Notes under the pieces: generated by a model
Databases searched by the model: none
Told to the model about the DNA's origin: nothing
Seen by the model: only the letters and a program-made list of their open reading frames with translations
Shown here: positions 6,553-13,233 of the stretch, in pieces
How positions within the stretch are numbered: the first letter of the stretch is position 1
Layout: every line of letters begins with the position of its first letter
Position numbers and translations under genes: made by a program
Source: Candidatus Dadabacteria bacterium
GTDB lineage: Bacteria > Desulfobacterota_D > UBA1144 > Nemesobacterales > JAJCZQ01
Direction: 5' to 3'
DNA length: 16,711 nt
NCBI GenBank assembly: GCA_030624695.1
Contig: JAUXJP010000003.1
Location: 1 to 16,711, forward strand

Positions 6553-7236
6553 ATGTTAAAAGCAATAATATTTGATTTCGACGGGATAATAGCGGATACA
6601 GAACCAATACATCTTGAGGCCTTCAGGATTGTTCTAAAAGAAATTAATATAGAATTATCAGATCAAGACTACTATAAGAAATACCTGGCTTATGATGATA
6701 AAACCCTTTTCAAGAAAATATTGGAAGATAACAGAAAAGAACCCGCCATATTTATTATTAACAATTTAATAGATAAGAAGCACATACTTATTACCGAACT
6801 TTTTAGCAGTCATGTAAGTCTTTTCCCCGGCTTTGAAGATTTCTTAAAATTAGTAAATAATCGTTATGTTTTATCAATCGCCTCCGGAGCATTGAAAGCG
6901 GAAATTGATTTTATTTTAAGTAAATACAACTTACTTAGGTTTTTTCAAAGTATCATTGCAGCCGATGAAGTAATAAATTGCAAACCTCATCCTGAACCAT
7001 TTCTAAAAGCACTTGCAAAAATAAATGGTAGACGCGAAGATAAAATTAACCCATCCGAATGTCTTGTATTTGAAGATTCAAATTACGGTGTTGAAGCTGC
7101 AAAGGCAGCAAAAATGAAATGTGTAGGAATTACAAATAGCTATGATAGTAATACTTTAAAGAACACAGATCTTTTAGTTGATAGCTTTAAGGAATTAAAC
7201 ATTGATATTATTGAAAGTCTTTTTATTACTGATTAA
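6553..7236 (+). CDS. HAD-superfamily hydrolase, beta-phosphoglucomutase/phosphoglycolate phosphatase-like
   Basis: Cytoplasmic phosphatase or phosphomutase of 227 residues with a cap inserted between motifs I and II. Motif I is FDFDGIIADTEPIH (nucleophile Asp8, acid/base Asp10), motif II is SIASGALKAE (Ser111), motif III is CKPHPEPFLKA (Lys144), and motif IV is LVFEDSNYGVEAAKAA (Glu174-Asp175). This arrangement fits sugar-phosphate mutases and phosphatases such as PgmB, Gph and YniC relatives, but the substrate cannot be read from sequence. No Shine-Dalgarno sequence precedes the ATG. The gene is divergent from arsM and separated from gmk by 337 nt, so it is probably a single-gene unit. Whether it works with the neighbouring arsenosugar genes, for example on a phosphorylated sugar intermediate, is speculation. 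Confidence 0.88.
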   Translation: MLKAIIFDFDGIIADTEPIHLEAFRIVLKEINIELSDQDYYKKYLAYDDKTLFKKILEDNRKEPAIFIINNLIDKKHILITELFSSHVSLFPGFEDFLKLVNNRYVLSIASGALKAEIDFILSKYNLLRFFQSIIAADEVINCKPHPEPFLKALAKINGRREDKINPSECLVFEDSNYGVEAAKAAKMKCVGITNSYDSNTLKNTDLLVDSFKELNIDIIESLFITD

Positions 7237-7246
7237 ATCCATATCT

Positions 7247-7286
7247 TGTTATATTTTTGCCATTATTTCCTGATCAATTTATAACA
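7247..7286 (+). terminator. Weak candidate terminator after the HAD gene
   Basis: A 7-bp inverted repeat TGTTATA (7247-7253)/TATAACA (7280-7286), with a 26-nt loop, is followed by a T-rich run TCTTTTTATTTATTTTAATT. The stem has only one G-C pair and the loop is long, so intrinsic termination is doubtful. Confidence 0.22.
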
Positions 7287-7310
7287 TCTTTTTATTTATT
7301 TTAATTATTT

Positions 7311-7403
7311 GGGGACAGTTGTTAATGTTTTCAGGTATTTTGTCGAAGTCCTGTTAAATACGAGTGAAACCTTTTTTCCCCTTCAGGGTAATGTAAACGT
7401 CCC
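7311..7403. other. Possible decayed mobile-element/REP-like end
   Basis: The segment opens with GGGGACAGTTGTTAATG and closes with TAATGTAAACGTCCC, so GGGAC (7312-7316) and GTCCC (7399-7403) form partly matching inverted ends 93 nt apart. GGGGACAGTT-type strings are, from memory, common near Y1/REP-associated transposases and their remnants. No transposase ORF or target duplication is visible, so this is only a suggestion. Confidence 0.2.
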
Positions 7404-7483
7404 ATCCTGTAAATAATGAATACAATTAATATTAAAAAAAGATGTAATTATGCTAAGATAGGCTACAGATTTAAAGATTATGT

Positions 7484-7512
7484 TATACAATTTATTATAT
7501 TAAACTTATAAT
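7484..7512 (+). promoter_or_regulatory. Sigma70-type promoter for gmk and downstream genes
   Basis: -35 TATACA (7484-7489), 17-nt spacer and perfect -10 TATAAT (7507-7512), matching 10 of 12 consensus bases. The predicted start site near A7519 lies two bases before the gmk stem-loop, leaving a leader of about 55 nt. Confidence 0.5.
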
Positions 7513-7520
7513 AATTACAG

Positions 7521-7557
7521 GTTAAGATTATTAAAAATTTTTTTTAATAATCTTAAC
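7521..7557 (+). promoter_or_regulatory. Perfect 17-bp stem-loop at the 5' end of the gmk transcript
   Basis: GTTAAGATTATTAAAAA (7521-7537) pairs perfectly with its complement at 7541-7557 around a 3-nt TTT loop. It ends 16 nt before the gmk ATG and just upstream of the weak Shine-Dalgarno AAAGAG. If the promoter at 7484-7512 is right, the mRNA begins with this hairpin. It could act as a 5' stabiliser, affect ribosome access, or be a palindromic protein site in DNA. There is no clean T-run after the stem, so a plus-strand terminator is less likely. Confidence 0.55.
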
Positions 7558-7573
7558 AATATAAAAGAGAAAT

Positions 7574-8194
7574 ATGAAAAAAGGAATATTATACGTTTTA
7601 TCCGGACCCTCAGGTAGCGGGAAGACAACATTAGCAAAACATGTTGTAAATACTGTGAATTATGTAGATTTTGCCATTTCTTATACTACGAGAAAGATAA
7701 GAGATGGTGAAAAAGACGGAATTGACTATAAATTTATTGATGAAGAAAAATTCAGGTTTATGATTGACAGCAATCAATTCGCTGAATGGGCTGAGGTCCA
7801 TGGAAATCTATATGGAACAACAATAGATGAGATAGAGAAGGTCCTGGATAAAGGAATAGATATATTATTGGATATTGATGTACAGGGTTCTTTACAGATA
7901 AAAACGAAATATAGGAATTCAGTCCATATTTTTCTAATACCTCCAGACCTAATTACTTTAAGAAAGAGATTAAGTAAAAGAAACACTGAAAATTCTTCGG
8001 AATTAGAAAAACGTATGGAAATGGCTATAAAGGAGATTTCCAGAATCAATGACTATGATTATATTATAGTCAGTGATGATATAGATAAATCATTAAGAAA
8101 ATTGGAGTCTATTATTGAAACTGTAAGATTAAAAACTGAATTTATAATGGACGATATATTTAAATTATACAATATTAGTAATAATAACAGTTAG
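7574..8194 (+). CDS. gmk: Guanylate kinase
   Basis: Cytoplasmic kinase that converts GMP to GDP with ATP, an essential step toward GTP and (p)ppGpp. Of 206 residues, the normal length. The P-loop is SGPSGSGKTT (10-19). The GMP-binding region has ISYTTRKIRDGEKDGIDYKF (35-54) and EWAEVHGNLYGT, followed by LDIDVQGSLQIK; the lid region RKRLSKRN comes later. All expected motifs are present. The ATG at 7574 gives the standard N-terminus, with only a weak AAAGAG upstream. Many relatives of this lineage have yicC and remA before gmk and rpoZ after it; none is here, and rel follows after 36 nt. The neighbouring rel gene makes (p)ppGpp, which inhibits guanylate kinase in some bacteria. Confidence 0.96.
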   Translation: MKKGILYVLSGPSGSGKTTLAKHVVNTVNYVDFAISYTTRKIRDGEKDGIDYKFIDEEKFRFMIDSNQFAEWAEVHGNLYGTTIDEIEKVLDKGIDILLDIDVQGSLQIKTKYRNSVHIFLIPPDLITLRKRLSKRNTENSSELEKRMEMAIKEISRINDYDYIIVSDDIDKSLRKLESIIETVRLKTEFIMDDIFKLYNISNNNS

Positions 8195-8230
8195 TTAAAT
8201 GATAAAAAAAGAGTAATACATTAAAAGATT

Positions 8231-10390
8231 ATGATTAGATTAAACGATATAATTGATAAAGTTACTGCTTATAAAGAGATATCCGATAATGAACTTGATC
8301 TTATAAAAAAGGCTTACATCTATTCTGCCAAGGTACATGCAGGTCAGACGAGAATTTCTGGAGAGGCTTATCTGAGCCATCCGCTTGAAGTTTCTGCTAT
8401 TTTAGCTGATTTGAAACTGGATATTTCAACTATTTCAACAGGTCTTTTACACGACACGGTAGAAGACACTCTTGCAACAATTCAGGAAATTGATGACCTG
8501 TTTGGTAAAGATATTGCCTTTCTTGTAGATGGAACAACAAAAATTAGTAAATTGGAGTATGTCTCTAAACTCGAAAGCCAGGCAGAAAGTTTTAGAAAAT
8601 TTATACTTGCAACAGCAAAAGACATAAGAGTCGTATTAATAAAACTTGCTGACAGACTACACAACATGAGGACACTTAAATACCTTCCTGAAGACAGAAG
8701 AATAAGAATTTCACAGGAAACAATGGATATATATGCACCACTTGCACACAGACTTGGAATTAACTGGATAAATACAGAACTTGAGGACCTTGCTTTCCAG
8801 TTCTCTAATCCAAAAGATTACAGGAAAGTAACAAAACTAGTTTCAAGTAAGAAAAAGGAGTGGAGAAACTACCTGAATGAAGTTAAAAACACGATTTCAT
8901 CAAAACTAAATGAACTAAACATAGATGCTGATGTTACCGGAAGATTTAAACATAATTATGGTATTTACAAAAAAATGCAGTTTCAGAGTAAAGATTTTGA
9001 AAAGGTATACGATATACTTGCATTCAGGGTATTAACAAATAGTGAGAATGAATGTTACCAGACATTAGGTGCAGTACATACTATTTGGAAACCAATTCCC
9101 GGCAGATTTAAAGACTATATAGCACTACCAAAAACTAATGGATATCAGTCACTCCATACAACTGTACTTGGCCCCTTAGGTGAACAGGTCGAGATTCAGA
9201 TTAGAACTAAAGACATGCATGAATACGCAGAATACGGAGTAGCAGCGCACTGGAACTATAAGGAACAGAATGGTAACGGAAGTTACGAGATGTACTCGAT
9301 GCTTAGGAAGCTTGTTGAACATAAAGACATTGAAGACCCTGCGGAGTTTCTTGATGCAATTAAAGGTGAACTTATTTCAAATCTTTTATATGTCTTTACA
9401 CCCGGAGGTGACCTTATTGAACTTCAGCGGGGAGCAACCCCTGTAGATTTTGCATATGCTATACACTCTGATATTGGTGACCACTGCAGCAGGGCTATGG
9501 TAAACAGGGCACTTGTTTCTCTCGATTACAAATTAAAAACCGGTGATACAGTTGAGATAACTATTAATAAAGAACAAAAACCAAACAGGGACTGGCTTTC
9601 CTTTGTTGTTACCTCTAAAGCAAAAACGAAAATCAGGTCATGGTTAAGAACACTTGAAAATAAGAAAGCAGAAGAGATTGGTAAATCAATTGCAGAAAGA
9701 AAACTCAGGGATAAGGGAATAAACATTAATGATATATTTAAGAAAGATAAGCTAACCGAAATACTTGATAAATTTGAATTAAACAATCTTGAAGAATTAT
9801 ACAGGGCAGTAGGTTTTGGTAATATTTCAATTAATGATTTAATAAAGTTTGTAAAACCAGAGGCAGAGTTGCATACTGCCGATAAAGCTTACCGAATTGA
9901 TAAAATAATAAAGAATATAAGAAAAGATGAAATGAAAGATGCGGTTCTTGTAAAAGGTTTTAATGATATCATGACAAGATTCGCAAAATGTTGTTCCCCA
10001 CTCCCGGGAGAATCCATATCAGGGTATATAACAAGAGGAAAAGGTATTACAATTCACAAGAACGACTGCCCACACCTTCTTGAAGTTGACCCACAAAGAA
10101 AAATTGAAGTAGAATGGGACAAAAAATTTAATGAACAAATGCCTGCAAAAATATTTGTAGAATGTATTGATAAGCCAGGAATTCTTTCAAAATTAACTAA
10201 AACTATTTCTTCCTCTGATGTAAATATATTAAGAGTTGAAATGGACAGTATTGAAATTGAAAAAGCTAAAGGAGTCTTCAATTTAACCGTTGACAATGTT
10301 AATCAATTAATTGCTGTTATTGAATCACTAAAGAAAGTTAAAGGTGTATTATCTGTTGATAGAATATTTGAAGAGTCACAAGAAATATAA
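8231..10390 (+). CDS. rel: Bifunctional (p)ppGpp synthetase/hydrolase Rel (RelA/SpoT family)
   Basis: Ribosome-associated stringent-response enzyme of 719 residues, full length. The hydrolase HD domain is intact: HAGQTRISGEAYLSHP (36-51), GLLHDTVEDT (71-80, His74-Asp75) and LADRLHNMRTL (139-149). The synthetase domain has GRFKDYIALPKTNGYQSLHT (291-310) and AEYGVAAHWNYKE (333-345). The RFKD form is that of bifunctional enzymes, not the EXDD form of synthetase-only RelA. A TGS domain follows (about 384-445, LLYVFTPGGDLIELQRGATP), then a helical part, the zinc-finger-like region with C587-C588 and HKNDCPHL (609-616), and a C-terminal ACT domain (about 641-712). The start MIRLNDII is typical of deltaproteobacterial-type Rel. 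It follows gmk by 36 nt and is probably co-transcribed with it. Confidence 0.96.
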   Translation: MIRLNDIIDKVTAYKEISDNELDLIKKAYIYSAKVHAGQTRISGEAYLSHPLEVSAILADLKLDISTISTGLLHDTVEDTLATIQEIDDLFGKDIAFLVDGTTKISKLEYVSKLESQAESFRKFILATAKDIRVVLIKLADRLHNMRTLKYLPEDRRIRISQETMDIYAPLAHRLGINWINTELEDLAFQFSNPKDYRKVTKLVSSKKKEWRNYLNEVKNTISSKLNELNIDADVTGRFKHNYGIYKKMQFQSKDFEKVYDILAFRVLTNSENECYQTLGAVHTIWKPIPGRFKDYIALPKTNGYQSLHTTVLGPLGEQVEIQIRTKDMHEYAEYGVAAHWNYKEQNGNGSYEMYSMLRKLVEHKDIEDPAEFLDAIKGELISNLLYVFTPGGDLIELQRGATPVDFAYAIHSDIGDHCSRAMVNRALVSLDYKLKTGDTVEITINKEQKPNRDWLSFVVTSKAKTKIRSWLRTLENKKAEEIGKSIAERKLRDKGININDIFKKDKLTEILDKFELNNLEELYRAVGFGNISINDLIKFVKPEAELHTADKAYRIDKIIKNIRKDEMKDAVLVKGFNDIMTRFAKCCSPLPGESISGYITRGKGITIHKNDCPHLLEVDPQRKIEVEWDKKFNEQMPAKIFVECIDKPGILSKLTKTISSSDVNILRVEMDSIEIEKAKGVFNLTVDNVNQLIAVIESLKKVKGVLSVDRIFEESQEI

Positions 10391-10422
10391 TTAAAAATAA
10401 AATTAATATTTAATCATAATCA

Positions 10423-10451
10423 TTGAAACTAAAAATATTGCCATATATAAT
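10423..10451 (+). promoter_or_regulatory. Strong sigma70-type promoter immediately before lepB
   Basis: -35 TTGAAA (10423-10428), 17-nt spacer and perfect -10 TATAAT (10446-10451), matching 11 of 12 consensus bases. The predicted start site, 10457-10461, is only 3-7 nt before the lepB ATG, which would make the transcript almost leaderless. Confidence 0.55.
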
Positions 10452-10463
10452 CAAGTTCCTAAT

Positions 10464-11399
10464 ATGCTGAATTCCTTGTACAAAAATTATAAAATAAGAA
10501 AAAACTGTCAAGACTTATTGAATTCCACAAAATCAATAATTAAAGCCAATAAAAACGATATTAGTCTTGATACAAGGAATATAATTAATGAACGTATAAA
10601 ATTATTAGAAGAATCATTAGATTTAAATGATCAAGAAAGAATAGAATCATCTTATAGTTCTTTGAAAAATTTTTATGAACAAAACCTCTCACAATACTCA
10701 AAATCCAAGTTAAGACAAAATGTTGAAGCAATAGTAATAGCTTTGTGCCTGGCACTGCTTATAAGAACATTTATTGTTCAGCCATTTAAAATTCCCTCCG
10801 GGTCAATGATCCCAACACTTTTAATAGGTGACCACCTTTTGGTTAATAAATTTATATACGGTACAAAAATACCATTTATGGATATCAGAATATTCCCTGT
10901 AGAAGATATTAAAAGAGGAGATGTAATAGTATTTAAATTTCCAGGCAATGATTCTGTTAACGAGGGTGTACATTATATAAAAAGAGCGATTGGTTTACCT
11001 GGAGATGAAGTAAATATTGAAGGCAGAGATGTATATATAAACGGAGAAAAAATAAAACAGGTATATGAGGGTAACTATAAATACTTCGAACAGGGAACTG
11101 AAGTTACAACGGATAAATATATAGATACATTATCAGAGAATATATTTGATGTAATTTACAAGAAATCTTCAATTAACACCACAAAAGGTAAGACAAATTT
11201 CCCGATTACCATACCAGAGGGCAATATTTTTGTTCTTGGCGATAACAGGGACAACAGCTATGACAGCAGATTCTGGGGTTTTGTCCCGATAGAAAGTATT
11301 TCTGGTAAAGCCTTTTTAATACACTGGTCATGGAATTTTGATAATGATAATATCTTTAGCAAAGTCAGATGGAACAGAATATTTTCCAGTATTAATTAA
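10464..11399 (+). CDS. lepB: Signal peptidase I with helical N-terminal extension
   Basis: Inner-membrane serine protease that removes signal peptides from exported proteins. Of 311 residues. A single membrane segment spans about 86-105 (AIVIALCLALLIRTFIV), followed by QPFKIPSGSMIPTLLIGDHL with nucleophile Ser114. The general-base Lys173 lies in HYIKRAIGLPGDEV, and box E is LGDNRDNSYDSRFWGF (258-273). About 85 residues precede the membrane segment and look like charged amphipathic helices; many LepB proteins have far fewer. I recall similar extensions in some delta-group LepBs, so it is probably real, and no internal ATG exists before the active site. No Shine-Dalgarno sequence precedes the start, in line with the very close promoter. 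A small membrane-protein gene follows after 15 nt. Confidence 0.95.
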   Translation: MLNSLYKNYKIRKNCQDLLNSTKSIIKANKNDISLDTRNIINERIKLLEESLDLNDQERIESSYSSLKNFYEQNLSQYSKSKLRQNVEAIVIALCLALLIRTFIVQPFKIPSGSMIPTLLIGDHLLVNKFIYGTKIPFMDIRIFPVEDIKRGDVIVFKFPGNDSVNEGVHYIKRAIGLPGDEVNIEGRDVYINGEKIKQVYEGNYKYFEQGTEVTTDKYIDTLSENIFDVIYKKSSINTTKGKTNFPITIPEGNIFVLGDNRDNSYDSRFWGFVPIESISGKAFLIHWSWNFDNDNIFSKVRWNRIFSSIN

Positions 11400-11414
11400 T
11401 GGGAGGATATTATA

Positions 11415-11762
11415 GTGATAAAGAAGTTTTTATGGATATTTCTACTTGCAATAGTTTTTGTTGTTGGATATCAGCTGGTTCCTATTTATTACCGGGCTTT
11501 ATCTCTTGACGGTATATGTAAGGAAAATGCGGATTTATTCCACAGGTATAATAAACGTTATATCAAGCAAAAGTTAAAAGAAGACTTAGACAAATTGGGT
11601 ATACCGCAGAATCAAAGAGAAACAGCTTTGACAAAAACTAAAGAAAGTGTAGTTGTTGAAATATATTATGAAGATACGTTTGACTTTTTTGGATATTATA
11701 AAAAAGATTTTGTTTTTATAGAAGAATGTAATGGAGTGTTGAGTAGTATTGTATCTCAATAG
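11415..11762 (+). CDS. Small single-pass membrane protein of unknown function (DUF4845-like position and form)
   Basis: 115 residues, starting at GTG with an excellent GGGAGG 8 nt upstream (11401-11406). An N-terminal hydrophobic segment (about residues 4-22, ending in GYQLVPIYYRAL) is followed by a soluble, charged domain with LKEDLDKLGIPQNQRETALT. Domain enzymes or metal sites are not recognisable. In proteobacteria the gene after lepB is often a DUF4845 protein with the same form: one N-terminal helix followed by an LVPVY-like motif. Sequence similarity here is too short for me to assign that family firmly. It lies 15 nt after lepB and 6 nt before pyrR. A role linked to LepB in the membrane is only a guess from position. 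Confidence 0.75.
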   Translation: MIKKFLWIFLLAIVFVVGYQLVPIYYRALSLDGICKENADLFHRYNKRYIKQKLKEDLDKLGIPQNQRETALTKTKESVVVEIYYEDTFDFFGYYKKDFVFIEECNGVLSSIVSQ

Positions 11763-11768
11763 TATGAT

Positions 11769-12311
11769 ATGAAAGAAAAGACACTATTAAGTTCAAAAGA
11801 TTTAGAAAGAAAAACTACAAGAATTGTTCATGAAATATTGGAAGATAATAATGACAATAATGACATAGCAATAGTTGGTATTAAGACACGGGGAGAATAC
11901 TTAGGCCGGAGAATTGTAGAAGAAATAAATACTATTGAAAAAAAGGAAATTCCATTTGGGACACTTGATATTACCCTGTATCGCGATGATTTAAGAAATA
12001 ACCTGGCACTACCCGAACTTAAAGAAACAAACATTCCTTTTAATGTAGAAAACAAAACAATAATCCTTGTAGATGATGTACTATTTACCGGACGCACAAT
12101 AAGGGCTGCTATAGATGCTGTAATGGATTTTGGAAGGCCGGCTAATATAAAACTTGCCGTACTTGTAGACAGGGGGCTTAGGGAACTGCCAATTCAGGCT
12201 GATTATATAGGTTTAAGTATAGAAACAGTTTCATCTCAGAAGATAAAAGTTTTCTTAAAGGAAAAAGACAAAAAAGATAAAGTTGTTTTATTGTACAATA
12301 ATGGAATTTAA
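11769..12311 (+). CDS. pyrR: PyrR pyrimidine regulator/uracil phosphoribosyltransferase
   Basis: Cytoplasmic type I phosphoribosyltransferase of 180 residues. The PRPP-binding loop is TIILVDDVLFTGRTIRAA (97-114), and IAIVGIKTRGEYLGRRI (33-49) and DITLYRDDL (67-75) are PyrR signatures that distinguish it from other uracil phosphoribosyltransferases. In Firmicutes PyrR binds a leader RNA hairpin and attenuates pyr genes in response to UMP; it also has uracil phosphoribosyltransferase activity. Here only 6 nt separate it from the previous gene and I see no PyrR-binding leader before pyrR, pyrB or pyrC, so its regulatory role in this operon is uncertain. Its last 11 nt overlap pyrB, which suggests translational coupling. 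Confidence 0.93.
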   Translation: MKEKTLLSSKDLERKTTRIVHEILEDNNDNNDIAIVGIKTRGEYLGRRIVEEINTIEKKEIPFGTLDITLYRDDLRNNLALPELKETNIPFNVENKTIILVDDVLFTGRTIRAAIDAVMDFGRPANIKLAVLVDRGLRELPIQADYIGLSIETVSSQKIKVFLKEKDKKDKVVLLYNNGI

Positions 12312-13233
12312 AAGAAAGAATATAATATCTATTGCAGAACTAAGTGCTGATGAAATATTGCACATACTTGATACTGCTTCATCAATGAAAGAAGTAACAT
12401 CAAGAAATATGAAAAAAGTCCCTACATTAAAAGGTATCACTGTAGTTAATCTTTTTTTTGAACCAAGTACCAGGACAAGGTCATCTTTTGAGATAGCTGA
12501 AAAGAGACTAAGTGCTGACATTTTAAACTTTACATCATCCCAAAGTAGTGTAGTCAAAGGTGAATCATTATCTGATACTGCAAAAAATCTTGAATCTATG
12601 GGAGCAAGTATAATTGTTATTCGTCATCCAATGTCAGGTGCGCCCTGGGTATTGGCCAGAGAAACATCAGCATCAATTATCAACGCAGGCGACGGACGTC
12701 ACGAACACCCCAGCCAGTCATTGCTGGACTTGTTTACAATACGGCAGGTTAAAGGGAAAATTGAGAATCTAAATGTCCTTATAGTTGGAGATATTCTAAA
12801 CAGCAGGGTTGCAAGATCCAATATTAATGGATTATTAAAACTAGGTGCCAAGGTAAAGCTGGTAGGACCAGGATCACTAGTGCCCGATTATTTTGAACAG
12901 CCCGGTGTAAAAATATTTTACAATCTTGAAAAAGCTTTGGAAGATGTAGATGTAATTATTATGCTTCGTGTACAGAAGGAAAGAAAAAGTCTTGAATATT
13001 TTCCATCTATTAGAGAATATTCAAGATTTTATGGGCTTACAGGAGAAAATCTAAAAATTGCAAAGAATGATGTGACGATAATGCACCCAGGCCCTATTAA
13101 CAGGGGTGTTGAGATGACATCTGAGGTCGCAGATGACAGCAGGTCTGTAATCCTTGAACAGGTTACTAATGGAATAGCTGTAAGAATGGCCATGCTTTAT
13201 TTAACCGCAAGCTGGAGATCAAATAATTTATGA
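12301..13233 (+). CDS. pyrB: Aspartate carbamoyltransferase catalytic subunit
   Basis: Cytoplasmic enzyme that condenses carbamoyl phosphate with aspartate to N-carbamoyl-aspartate, the committed step of pyrimidine synthesis. Of 310 residues. The carbamoyl-phosphate site is FFEPSTRTRSSFE (52-64); GDGRHEHPSQSLLDL and VTIMHPGPINRGVEM are the other family signatures, and the aspartate-domain part VIIMLRVQKER is present. A longer frame begins at TTG 12283 (MFYCTIM), but the ATG at 12301 gives the usual N-terminus MEFKRKNIISIAELS and needs no rare start codon. It overlaps the pyrR end by 11 nt, and its stop overlaps the pyrC start by 4 nt (ATGA). No pyrI regulatory subunit is visible; the bacterial pyrB-pyrC arrangement often makes a complex between the two proteins. 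Confidence 0.95.
   Translation: MEFKRKNIISIAELSADEILHILDTASSMKEVTSRNMKKVPTLKGITVVNLFFEPSTRTRSSFEIAEKRLSADILNFTSSQSSVVKGESLSDTAKNLESMGASIIVIRHPMSGAPWVLARETSASIINAGDGRHEHPSQSLLDLFTIRQVKGKIENLNVLIVGDILNSRVARSNINGLLKLGAKVKLVGPGSLVPDYFEQPGVKIFYNLEKALEDVDVIIMLRVQKERKSLEYFPSIREYSRFYGLTGENLKIAKNDVTIMHPGPINRGVEMTSEVADDSRSVILEQVTNGIAVRMAMLYLTASWRSNNL

Larger units (their letters stand above)
7237..7573. other. 337-nt intergenic region before gmk
   Basis: No ORF with a credible start, length or codon pattern was found on either strand. Contents in order are a weak terminator-like repeat (7247-7286), a locally more GC-rich stretch with GGGAC/GTCCC ends (7311-7403) that may be a decayed element end, an AT-rich stretch, a sigma70-like promoter (7484-7512), and a perfect stem-loop (7521-7557) just ahead of gmk. 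Confidence 0.6.

Noticed and set aside
7521..7557. The gmk palindrome as a Rho-independent terminator.
   Set aside because: The stem has only four G-C pairs near its base and is followed by AATATAAAAG on the plus strand, not a T-run; the HAD gene that would be terminated is 285 nt away.
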